From contig NZ_CM000745.1 of assembly GCF_000161455.1 (NCBI RefSeq), positions 5,130,055 through 5,142,572 on the forward strand: a stretch of DNA of 12,518 nt. The letters are read 5' to 3'. Of the stretch, positions 1-5,627 are shown piece by piece. Under the pieces are notes generated by a model, which saw only the letters and a list, made by a program, of their open reading frames with translations, did not search any database and was not told where the DNA came from. Position 1 is the first letter of the stretch, and each line of letters starts with the position of its first letter. The position numbers were made by a program, and so were the translations under genes. This DNA comes from Bacillus pseudomycoides DSM 12442 (GTDB lineage Bacteria > Bacillota > Bacilli > Bacillales > Bacillaceae_G).

Positions 1-50
1 AAACTTTTTTATAAAAACCCAAACATAAATCTGCTAAGGAAGAATCCTCT

Positions 51-221
51 TTAATCAAACTTTATTTCAAAGCTACAATAGATAAATATAATGGTCCAAC
101 AAGTCCGCATTAACCATTTCATTGTATTAGATTGGTCTGAGAAAAAAGTCAGAGTTATTATACCAGCAGCAACAACCATCAAAATTATCTTCAATATAGG
201 ATCAGATTTCTTTTTTAACAT
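51..221 (-). CDS. small membrane protein, 56 aa, unknown function
   Basis: Reading the minus strand from the ATG at 221 to TAA at 51 gives 56 residues starting MLKKKSDPILKI. A basic, polar N-terminus is followed by a hydrophobic stretch (about residues 10-27, ILKIILMVVAAGIITLTFF) and a second one (about 41-50, CWTIIFIYCS), so it is probably membrane-embedded. In-frame TGA and TAA codons just upstream fix the start. The ribosome binding site is unclear: AAGGAGA lies about 22 bases upstream, which is too far, and only a weak AGAG lies closer. A -10-like TATAAT is present on the minus strand at 262-267. The N-terminus recalls short B. cereus membrane proteins of the DUF3953 type, but this is from memory and the protein is shorter than I would expect, so it may be a truncated relative. 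Function unknown. Confidence 0.5.
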   Translation of the reverse strand: MLKKKSDPILKIILMVVAAGIITLTFFSDQSNTMKWLMRTCWTIIFIYCSFEIKFD

Positions 222-365
222 GTTTTATCACTCTATTTAAAAATCTCCTTATATAAATTACATTATAATATTTTCCAAATCAAAGAAAATACTTTGCAAA
301 AACGTAATGCCATGATCCGATTTTATTTCAATATCGGTCCCAAAAAATAATAAAAAAGTCTTGTT

Positions 366-474
366 GGGGTAGTACCCATGCCCATCAACTTAAGAAAACA
401 AATCCACCCCAAAACGAAAAAAGTGAACTTAATTATCATGAATAAATGTGGCGTAAAAAATTTTGTTATGGGCA
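366..474 (+). mobile_element. IS231-type terminal repeat and probable MITE remnant
   Basis: CATGCCCATCAACTTAAGAA at 377-396 matches the 20-bp terminal inverted repeat I associate with IS231. It is preceded by GGGTAGTACCC (367-377), which fits the GGGN5CCC preference of IS231 insertion. The 27 bases 375-401 are identical to 6371-6397. A degenerate inverted copy (GTTATGGGCAT) ends near 474, so this may be a short transposase-less element of about 100 bp, or the left end of a larger cassette. It contains no transposase coding sequence. Confidence 0.6.
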
Positions 475-508
475 TATTTCGAAATCTTAGAGAGAATAAA
501 AAAAGATA

Positions 509-537
509 TTGTTATATTCTTAAGTCTGTAATATAAT
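509..537 (+). promoter_or_regulatory. sigma-A-type promoter for the 26-aa peptide
   Basis: TTGTTA (509-514) and a perfect TATAAT (532-537) are separated by 17 bases, close to the vegetative consensus. Transcription would start near 544, leaving a leader of about 42 bases before the ATG at 587. Confidence 0.75.
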
Positions 538-586
538 GAATTTATATAATTCCTAATATTCAGAAATTAAAAGAGGAGGAAATAAC

Positions 587-667
587 ATGGCAATCGCAAT
601 GGCAGTTTTAAAATTTTTAGGTGGAGTACTTCCATTCGTACAAGAGCTTTTAAAAGCATTTATGTAA
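587..667 (+). CDS. 26-aa hydrophobic peptide, modulin/bacteriocin-like candidate
   Basis: ATG at 587 to TAA at 665-667 encodes 26 residues beginning MAIAMAVLKF and ending ELLKAFM. AGGAGG (574-579) lies seven bases before the start, an ideal ribosome binding site, and a near-consensus promoter (509-537) and a terminator (772-808) frame it as a single-gene unit of about 260 bases. The peptide has two lysines (K9, K23), one glutamate (E20), no cysteine and a GG-x-x-P kink around residues 12-16; the rest is hydrophobic. There is no cleavable signal peptide. Size, composition and N-terminal MAI/MGI-like start resemble staphylococcal phenol-soluble modulins and leaderless bacteriocins; small type I toxins are an alternative. 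I do not recognise it as a named peptide. That it is translated is well supported; its activity is inference. Confidence 0.75.
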   Translation: MAIAMAVLKFLGGVLPFVQELLKAFM

Positions 668-700
668 GTTTATTATTCCGCAATTATTTATAAAAATTAT

Positions 701-753
701 CATACAAATGATCTGTATATCAAAGAAGAATTGATGTGCAGATCATTTGTGTG
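701..753 (+). repeat. 23-bp stem-loop downstream of the 26-aa peptide gene
   Basis: Arms 701-723 and 731-753 pair along all 23 positions, with three U-G wobbles in RNA and a 7-base loop (AGAAGAA). The core ACAAATGATCTG / CAGATCATTTGT is perfect. It is not followed by a T-run, so it is not itself a classical terminator; the true terminator follows at 772-808. It may protect the mRNA 3' end, be an RNase III substrate, or be part of an RNA regulator. Confidence 0.8.
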
Positions 754-771
754 AGCAGTCTTAGAAATTAG

Positions 772-808
772 AAAAAGAATCCCAAAAGAAATAAGGGATT
801 CTTTTTTT
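772..808 (+). terminator. Rho-independent terminator of the peptide unit
   Basis: AAAAAGAATCCC (772-783) pairs with GGGATTCTTTTT (795-806), followed by a T-run to 808. It closes the unit that starts at 509 and insulates the SLH gene downstream. Confidence 0.85.
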
Positions 809-848
809 GATTAATATATTTGTTTTATCCAAATATAAAAATAAATTT

Positions 849-886
849 TTGTTGCTATATAATTATATATATATATAATTATATAG
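849..886 (+). promoter_or_regulatory. promoter region with 32-bp perfect palindrome
   Basis: TTGTTG (849-854) or TTGCTA (852-857) with TATAAT at 874-879 (spacing 19 or 16) forms a plausible promoter for the SLH gene. Positions 855-886 are a perfect 32-bp palindrome made of A and T except for its end C and G. It overlaps the spacer and -10 box, so it could bind a regulator or simply be an easily melted AT tract. Confidence 0.55.
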
Positions 887-922
887 AGATATTTATTATT
901 ATAATAATTAGGAGAGAAAGAA

Positions 923-1597
923 ATGAAAAAATTAATTATTTCGGGTGTATGTGCAGCGGTACTTGGTTCGACTTTTTTTGCGCAGAATTCTTTTGCTGAA
1001 ACAACAAGTAATAACTCAAATCAGAATATAAAAGAAGCGAGCGCTCAAACAAGTAGTTTTATAGATGTACCTCAATCGCATTGGGCGTATAAAGAGATTC
1101 AGTACATGGCTGATCATAATATAATGCTAGGATTTGGTAATGGTTATTTTGGTGCCAAAGATAAAGTGAAACGTGAAGAATTAGCAGTATTTTTATATAG
1201 AATGATTAAGGTTCCTGACGGTCCTTATAAGAATCTTAAACCTTTCAATGACATAGATGGTTCAAATTTTGAAAAGGAAATTGTGGCAGTATACAATAAT
1301 GGCATTTTTCCTTATCTGAAGGATGAAAAATTTGATCCTAAGCGCGATATAAAACGAGCAGAAATTGCAGTTTCGTTTAGAACTGCCTTTGGATTAACTA
1401 GGAAATTTGATCATCAATTTAATGATACGCAAGGTCACTGGGCAAGTGAAGAGATTAAAATTTTATATAGTAATGGTATAACTAGTGGTATAGGTGATAA
1501 CAAATTTGATCCAGAGGGTTTCGTAACACGTGAACAGTTGGCTGTATTCTTATATAAAGCTATCTCAGCATCATCAAAGCCGCTCCAAATAAACTAA
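923..1597 (+). CDS. secreted three-SLH-domain cell wall protein
   Basis: A 224-aa protein with a Sec signal peptide (KK, hydrophobic residues 5-20, likely cleavage after NSFA at about residue 25), a short Ser/Asn/Gln-rich linker (26-45) and three SLH domains at about 46-95 (FIDVPQSHWAYKEI...), 108-156 and 166-214 (FNDTQGHWASEEI...). SLH triplets bind pyruvylated secondary cell wall polysaccharide, so the product should sit on the cell surface. It is unusual in having no catalytic or S-layer domain after the SLH block: only about ten residues follow. Most family members attach an enzyme or S-layer core. It could be a free SLH competitor for wall sites or a truncated S-layer protein, but the intact signal, stop and terminator argue for a functional short form. 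The ribosome binding site is AGGAGAG (910-916). Independent unit with terminators on both sides. Confidence 0.93.
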   Translation: MKKLIISGVCAAVLGSTFFAQNSFAETTSNNSNQNIKEASAQTSSFIDVPQSHWAYKEIQYMADHNIMLGFGNGYFGAKDKVKREELAVFLYRMIKVPDGPYKNLKPFNDIDGSNFEKEIVAVYNNGIFPYLKDEKFDPKRDIKRAEIAVSFRTAFGLTRKFDHQFNDTQGHWASEEIKILYSNGITSGIGDNKFDPEGFVTREQLAVFLYKAISASSKPLQIN

Positions 1598-1603
1598 CTA
1601 TTT

Positions 1604-1631
1604 AAAACTGGCTCATACGAGTTGGTTTTTT
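1604..1631 (+). terminator. terminator after the SLH gene
   Basis: AAAACTGGCTC (1604-1614) pairs with GAGTTGGTTTT (from 1619) across a 4-base loop using three G-U wobbles, then a T-run to 1631. It separates the SLH gene from the convergent recombinase gene. Confidence 0.7.
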
Positions 1632-1697
1632 CTTTGCAGGAATTTGTTTTTAAATCTGATTGTATATCAAATTTTTCCTTATGTTGATCATATGTGA

Positions 1698-2270
1698 TTA
1701 GATATAGAAATTATCTAGTACATTATCTTTTTCTTCTTTATTGATTCCAATATATTTAAGAGTAATTTGTGGTGTACTGTGATTTAGTATGTCTTGCAAC
1801 ATTGCTACATCTTTTGTTTGTTTATAGAACCAATAACCGAAGGTTTTGCGCATGGTGTGGGTCCCAATGGATTCTACACCGGCAAAGTCTCCGGCTTTTT
1901 GCAATTGTCGATAGGCTTGGATTTTACTAATGGGTTGATTTCCTTTACGTGAAGGGAATAACCAGGTATTTTCTACTGTTTGGGCGTATTGATATACTTC
2001 GTCAAAAATAGAAGTAAGATTAATAATCCGTTCTTTCCTCGTTTTTCCCTCTTTTACTTTTAATTCTTTTCTACGTTTTCGTTTTAATTTTAAAATCATA
2101 TAAGTCTCTAATTGAAGTAGATCACTTACTCGTAGACCTGTATTGATCCCAATCGTGAATAAGATGTAGTCTCTTTCTGAACAGTGACGTTTAAGAGCCC
2201 ATTTCATATCTTCAATCTGATCTTTACTTCGGATGGGTTGGACATCAATGAGATGTGTTTTTTTGTTCAT
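1698..2270 (-). CDS. short tyrosine recombinase / integrase
   Basis: A 190-aa phage-integrase-family catalytic domain. The expected active-site set is visible: R47 (GINTGLRVSDLL), K76 (EGKTRKE), H138 and R141 (GTHTMRKTFGYWFY), H164 (LNHS) and nucleophile Y173 (TLKYIGI). With only about 30 residues before the catalytic domain it lacks the usual N-terminal core-binding (SAM-like) domain, a form I recall as common on B. cereus-group plasmids. These enzymes cut and rejoin DNA at specific sites to resolve dimers, integrate or excise elements. AGAGG lies about 9-10 bases before the ATG. A possible promoter is TTGACT (2354-2359) and TATCCT (2330-2335) with 18-bp spacing. The 42-bp repeat copy at 2371-2412, about 100 bp upstream of the start, is a candidate recombination site. 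All key residues are intact, so it may be active; its target site is unknown. Confidence 0.9.
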   Translation of the reverse strand: MNKKTHLIDVQPIRSKDQIEDMKWALKRHCSERDYILFTIGINTGLRVSDLLQLETYMILKLKRKRRKELKVKEGKTRKERIINLTSIFDEVYQYAQTVENTWLFPSRKGNQPISKIQAYRQLQKAGDFAGVESIGTHTMRKTFGYWFYKQTKDVAMLQDILNHSTPQITLKYIGINKEEKDNVLDNFYI

Positions 2271-2370
2271 TTGTTTCTGTACCTCTTTATTTATATCGTT
2301 TTGAATGTATACTTTTCTTGCTAATTTTGAGGATATCAGGGGAATTGGGGTGAAGTCAATATTTTAGGGG

Positions 2371-2412
2371 AAATGAATGTAAACAAATATTCAAAAGTTT
2401 ATTTTCAGTTTT
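2371..2412 (+). repeat. 42-bp direct repeat copy 1, candidate recombination site
   Basis: 36 of 42 bases match 3363-3404, including the identical 16-mer AATATTCAAAAGTTTA (2386-2401). The unit has internal dyad symmetry: TAAAC (2380-2384) faces GTTTA (2397-2401) about a 12-base centre. It lies just upstream of the recombinase gene. Confidence 0.6.
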
Positions 2413-2422
2413 GTAAAAAAAC

Positions 2423-2459
2423 AAAAAAGAACTTGTAGAAGGACTACAAGTTCTTTTTT
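2423..2459 (-). terminator. bidirectional terminator between secreted protein and recombinase genes
   Basis: AAAAAAGAACTTGTAG (2423-2438) pairs perfectly with CTACAAGTTCTTTTTT (2444-2459) across loop AAGGA. Both strands carry T-runs after the stem; on the minus strand it ends transcription of the gene at 2576-3220 before the recombinase gene. Confidence 0.9.
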
Positions 2460-2575
2460 TAGATAGTACTAATGTTAATGGTCAAACAATTTAAACAAAT
2501 ACATTAGGATTTTATATATTTGTTGGTTGGTATAACTAATAGAAAAGAATAACTAAAATAAATAATAATATTTTA

Positions 2576-3220
2576 CTAAGACCAAATCCATTGATCATCA
2601 TTAGTTTGATTTGGAGTTTTCGATTCTTGAATTTTTTCAATGTTGTTTTCTATGCTCCAATTTATAGAACTTCCACCCCATTGTGCAAATTCCATATTAT
2701 TTACTTTAACTTTGTCACCGACATTAAGTTTTTGTCCTTGTGTTAAGTAAACTTCTAGAATTTCATCTCCACCGTTGATTTTAGGATATTTAACAAGTAC
2801 ATAATCTATAGGTACGTCTACGTATTCATCAATTTTTCCTTTTTCACTAATTTCTCCTACTACATAATCAGGTCGACCATTTTCTTTTAAATGCATTCCT
2901 GGTGTTAATGATTTATTTTCAATAGAATTTGCAATCATATATTCAGTAAAATTACGCATCATTGTACCAGTAACTTTTACTTGATCTCCTATTTTTACAT
3001 TTGGTATAGAATCAAAATTGATACTGATAGGATCTGTATATTGTTTTGATTCTACAAATATAACATTATTACTAATCTCAACTACACGACCTTCAATTGT
3101 TGATATATTTGATTCAATAGAAGCTGCACTAGCTTTTGTTACTTCTAATCCTGGTAAATTTGTTCCTGCAAGTGCTGCGGCTCCTAATGCACCAGCTAAA
3201 ATGATTTTTTTCATACCCAT
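2576..3220 (-). CDS. secreted OB-fold-like protein under a PlcR box
   Basis: Starting at the ATG at 3220 (MGMKKIILAG) the protein has 214 residues. A longer open frame runs to 3301, but GGAG lies ten bases before 3220 and the promoter (3273-3301) overlaps the longer version, which excludes it. The signal peptide is MKKIILAGALGAAALAG..., with likely cleavage near TKASA at about residue 33. The mature part has two beta-rich units of similar design, each with a VKIGDQVKVTG / LNVGDKVKVNN turn typical of OB-folds, at about residues 38-100 and 115-195, and an acidic Asn/Gln-rich tail. No catalytic motif or cysteine pair is seen. I do not recognise the family. A sigma-A-type promoter, a 27-bp palindromic operator and a perfect PlcR box upstream suggest tightly controlled export with the PlcR virulence regulon. 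Monocistronic; terminator at 2423-2459. Role unknown. Confidence 0.87.
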   Translation of the reverse strand: MGMKKIILAGALGAAALAGTNLPGLEVTKASAASIESNISTIEGRVVEISNNVIFVESKQYTDPISINFDSIPNVKIGDQVKVTGTMMRNFTEYMIANSIENKSLTPGMHLKENGRPDYVVGEISEKGKIDEYVDVPIDYVLVKYPKINGGDEILEVYLTQGQKLNVGDKVKVNNMEFAQWGGSSINWSIENNIEKIQESKTPNQTNDDQWIWS

Positions 3221-3261
3221 TTTATAACATCTCCATTCATGTTGTAATTTTAATATTAACC

Positions 3262-3288
3262 TTACTGTAACTATTATAGTTACAGTAA
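3262..3288 (-). promoter_or_regulatory. 27-bp palindromic operator over the -10 box
   Basis: Two perfect 13-bp arms, TTACTGTAACTAT (3262-3274) and ATAGTTACAGTAA (3276-3288), surround one central base. It covers the -10 box, part of the spacer and the expected transcription start of the secreted-protein gene, the classic position for a repressor site. It does not match the TnrA/GlnR, PlcR or BlaI consensus; the repressor is unknown. Confidence 0.75.
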
Positions 3289-3301
3289 TAATGATTATCA
3301 A
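3273..3301 (-). promoter_or_regulatory. sigma-A-type promoter of the secreted OB-fold-like gene
   Basis: On the minus strand TTGATA (plus 3296-3301) and a perfect TATAAT (plus 3273-3278) are 17 bases apart. Transcription would start near 3266, giving a leader of about 46 bases before the ATG at 3220. Confidence 0.8.
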
Positions 3302-3311
3302 CTATAAATTG

Positions 3312-3327
3312 TATGCAATATTACATA
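3312..3327 (-). promoter_or_regulatory. PlcR box upstream of the secreted OB-fold-like gene
   Basis: TATGCAATATTACATA matches the PlcR consensus TATGNANNNNTNCATA at every defined position. It lies ten bases upstream of the -35 hexamer at 3296-3301, a suitable place for an activator. The PlcR-PapR quorum-sensing system would then induce the gene at the end of exponential growth. Confidence 0.8.
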
Positions 3328-3362
3328 TTAAAAAAGTAGAACATTGAAATTTAGTGTTTTAA

Positions 3363-3404
3363 AAATGAAAGCAAATTAATATTCAAAAGTTTACTTTCAT
3401 TTTT
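3363..3404 (+). repeat. 42-bp direct repeat copy 2, candidate recombination site
   Basis: Partner of 2371-2412 (six mismatches). This copy has stronger dyad symmetry: AAATGAAAG (3363-3371) is the exact reverse complement of CTTTCATTT (3394-3402). The two copies bracket the PlcR-box gene and its terminator, about 990 bp apart. Confidence 0.6.
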
Positions 3405-3480
3405 ATTGTTTTTATAACTAATTTTCTCAATATAGATATCATATTTATTTATGGTTTTAATATTAAAAATTTCCAGAATT

Positions 3481-3568
3481 TATAATATAATAGAAATGTG
3501 ATGGTTATCACCCTATTGTTTTCTCCTTATGCTAAAGATAAGATCGAGTCCTTGATCTTATCTTTTTT
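3481..3568 (+). ncRNA. candidate short transcript ending in an orphan terminator
   Basis: Two overlapping TATAAT boxes (3481-3486, 3486-3491) precede a strong terminator by about 45 bases with no convincing gene between them. A short RNA of about 70 nt is possible. No good -35 is seen, so the promoter is weak evidence. A 19-codon minus-strand frame starting with GTG near 3508 behind an AAGGAG was also seen but is too small to call. Confidence 0.25.
3534..3568 (+). terminator. Rho-independent terminator with no obvious upstream gene
   Basis: AAAGATAAGATC (3534-3545) pairs perfectly with GATCTTATCTTT (3554-3565) across an 8-base loop, followed by a T-run (3563-3568). Confidence 0.8.
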
Positions 3569-3675
3569 GCTGTGAAGAAAATAAATTATAAATGTACGTT
3601 TTAAGAACATAGTTTTTGAGATGAGTATTGGGGAAGTTTTTTTACAAAAAACAGGCGAAAGTCACTTGTTATTCG

Positions 3676-3743
3676 ATTGTCCCAAAAATAATCGTTCTGG
3701 GGACAATTCAAAATCTTAGCTTGCTGGGCATGTGGCGGGACCC
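3676..3743 (-). mobile_element. IS231-type right end remnant
   Basis: TTAGCTTGCTGGGCATG (3716-3732) is an inverted IS231-type terminus (CATGCCCAGCAAGCTAA on the minus strand). The inner part (3676-3707) has an ATTGTCCC...GGGACAAT inverted pair and a CGTTCTGGGG block that resembles the inner part of the element at 11020-11136. Outside it lies TGGCGGGACCC (3733-3743). No transposase remains. It could pair with the end at 377 to define a 3.36-kb cassette. Confidence 0.55.
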
Positions 3744-3746
3744 GAA

Positions 3747-3762
3747 TATGCAAAATTGCATA
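3747..3762 (+). promoter_or_regulatory. PlcR box upstream of nprB
   Basis: TATGCAAAATTGCATA is a perfect match to TATGNANNNNTNCATA and is part of a 20-bp near-palindrome (3745-3764). It lies about 104 bases before the -35 box and 200 bases before the start codon; PlcR boxes can act from such distances. nprB is a known PlcR-controlled gene in B. cereus. Confidence 0.88.
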
Positions 3763-3865
3763 TTTATTATGAAAATCTAGAAAACTCAACACTTTAAGGT
3801 CTTGTACAACCAAAATTACAGGTAAACAGATTGAAATAATATGAATTATTTCCCATTTTTTACAA

Positions 3866-3893
3866 TTGACTACCTTTACAGAATGTATATGTA
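3866..3893 (+). promoter_or_regulatory. probable nprB promoter
   Basis: TTGACT (3866-3871) is a near-consensus -35. The best -10 at usable spacing is TATGTA (3888-3893, 16 bp) inside an alternating TA tract. The weak -10 fits a gene that depends on an activator. AAAGGAG (3948-3954) is the ribosome binding site. Confidence 0.55.
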
Positions 3894-3962
3894 TATATAT
3901 AATTTTCAAAAAATATAAATATTCTGTTTAAAACAGGATGTAAAAACAAAGGAGAAAGAAAT

Positions 3963-5627
3963 ATGAAAACAAAGAAACAAAGTTTAGTAGTTTTATTGTC
4001 AGCTGGTATTGTTGCTACATCAATTAGTTTACCGACATCTAGCTATGCAGCTACATCAAATAATGTGCTGTCTACAGAGAAGTATAATGAGGCTATCAAG
4101 TCTACAGAGTTTATTTCTGGACAGCTGACTACACCATCTTCAACAAAAACTGAGGATGTAGTATTTCGATATGTTGATGAAAATAAGGATAAATATAAAC
4201 TAGGTACCAAAAGTGCTAAAGAATCATTCACTGTAAAGAAACAAGAAGATGATACGTTAGGAGCAAAAGTTGTTCGATTACAACAAACATATAATGGTGT
4301 TCCAGTATGGGGATCTACACAAGTTGCACATGTTGATAATAAAGGAGTATTAACTGTTTTTTCAGGAACTGTTATTCCTGATTTAGACCAAAAATTACAA
4401 CAACCAAATCAAAAAATTTCTGCCAATGAAGCAGTGTCCTTTGCTGAAAAGGAACTAGGATTTAAACCAAACTATGATGTGAAACCAACATCTGAACTTG
4501 TAGTATATGCAAAAGATGACACAGTATCCTATGCATATTATGTTCATTTAGGATTTTTATCCCCACAACCAGGTAGCCATGATTATTTTGTTGAAGCAGA
4601 GACTGGAAAAATCCTAGACCATATTGAAGTCTTACATGCAGCAAAAAATCCAAGAAATATTACCGAAACAGTAACAACTGGGACAGGGAAAGATTCATTT
4701 GGAAATACCCAAAATTTGAACCTCTTAAAATCTAATAATACTTATTATTTAGCAGATAAAACGCGTGGACAGGGAATTTATACGTATGATGCACAAAATC
4801 AAGGAAGTGATGATGACACTTCGTTTCTTCCAGGTGTCCTTTTTAGTAATAACACTAACAGTTTTACAAGCAAAAATGCACAAGCAGCTGTAGATGCTCA
4901 TACTTATGCAGGAATGGTATATGATTATTATAAAAAAGTTCAGGGAAGAAACTCCTATGACGGAAATGGGGCTAAAATTGTTTCATCTGTTCATTTTGGA
5001 CAACAGTATGGAAACGCATTTTGGAGTCCGGAACTAAAACAAATGGTATATGGGGATGGAGATGGATCAACACGTTCATTTACAGCCGCAATTGATGCTG
5101 TTGGCCATGAACTAACACATGCAGTTACAGAGTCATCATCCAATTTAATATATCAAGATGAATCTGGCGCACTTAATGAAGCAATGTCAGATATTTTCGG
5201 TACATTAATTGAATATTATAATAATTCAAAACCTGATTATTTAATTGGGGAAGATTTATTCTTCCAATCAGGTCAAGCCCTTCGTTCTATGAGCGATCCA
5301 ACACAATACGGTGATCCAGACCATTATTCTAAACGTTATACAGGAACGAATCAAAGCAAATTAGTACACACAAATAGTGGGATTATCAATAAAGCAGCGT
5401 ATCTCGTTGCAGAGGGTGGTACTCATTATGGGGTAACTGTAAATGGTATTGGTAAAGATAAAATGGGTAAAATCTTTTATCGCGCAAATACTCAATATCT
5501 AACAGAATCGGCAACATTTTCTCAAGCAAGACAAGCCCTTGTACAGTCAGCCGCAGATTTATATGGAACACAATCAGCTGAGGTTACTTCTGTAAATAAA
5601 GCATTTGATGCTGTTGGTGTTAAATAA
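3963..5627 (+). CDS. nprB: neutral protease NprB, thermolysin-like (M4) bacillolysin
   Basis: A 554-aa preproprotein: Sec signal peptide (residues 1-30, cleavage near SSYAA), fungalysin/thermolysin propeptide (about 45-95), PepSY-type inhibitory region (about 145-225), and the mature M4 peptidase from about residue 230. The zinc site is H382-E383-L-T-H386 with third ligand E406 (GALNEAMSD); E383 is the catalytic base. H469 (KLVHTNSGI) corresponds to the substrate-stabilising histidine of thermolysin. It should be exported, self-processed and degrade proteins outside the cell. Length and all catalytic residues are as expected for an active enzyme. A perfect PlcR box lies 200 bp upstream. In the B. 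cereus chromosome nprB is, as I recall, next to plcR; here plcR is absent and IS231-type DNA lies on both sides, starting 33 bases after the stop codon. A normal terminator was apparently lost there. Confidence 0.96.
   Translation: MKTKKQSLVVLLSAGIVATSISLPTSSYAATSNNVLSTEKYNEAIKSTEFISGQLTTPSSTKTEDVVFRYVDENKDKYKLGTKSAKESFTVKKQEDDTLGAKVVRLQQTYNGVPVWGSTQVAHVDNKGVLTVFSGTVIPDLDQKLQQPNQKISANEAVSFAEKELGFKPNYDVKPTSELVVYAKDDTVSYAYYVHLGFLSPQPGSHDYFVEAETGKILDHIEVLHAAKNPRNITETVTTGTGKDSFGNTQNLNLLKSNNTYYLADKTRGQGIYTYDAQNQGSDDDTSFLPGVLFSNNTNSFTSKNAQAAVDAHTYAGMVYDYYKKVQGRNSYDGNGAKIVSSVHFGQQYGNAFWSPELKQMVYGDGDGSTRSFTAAIDAVGHELTHAVTESSSNLIYQDESGALNEAMSDIFGTLIEYYNNSKPDYLIGEDLFFQSGQALRSMSDPTQYGDPDHYSKRYTGTNQSKLVHTNSGIINKAAYLVAEGGTHYGVTVNGIGKDKMGKIFYRANTQYLTESATFSQARQALVQSAADLYGTQSAEVTSVNKAFDAVGVK

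Noticed and set aside
3018..3227. 69-codon plus-strand frame
   Set aside because: It is antisense to the secreted OB-fold-like gene and without start signals.
3221..3301. 27-residue N-terminal extension of the secreted OB-fold-like protein
   Set aside because: The promoter lies inside it, no ribosome binding site precedes it, and the start at 3220 gives a normal signal peptide and GGAG spacing.
3505..3580. Small plus-strand frame MVITLLFSPY... over the orphan terminator
   Set aside because: It has no ribosome binding site and its codons run through the terminator stem and T-run.
3601..3909. 102-codon open frame on the minus strand upstream of nprB
   Set aside because: It crosses the IS231-type end and the nprB PlcR box and promoter, has no ribosome binding site and no protein-like domain pattern.
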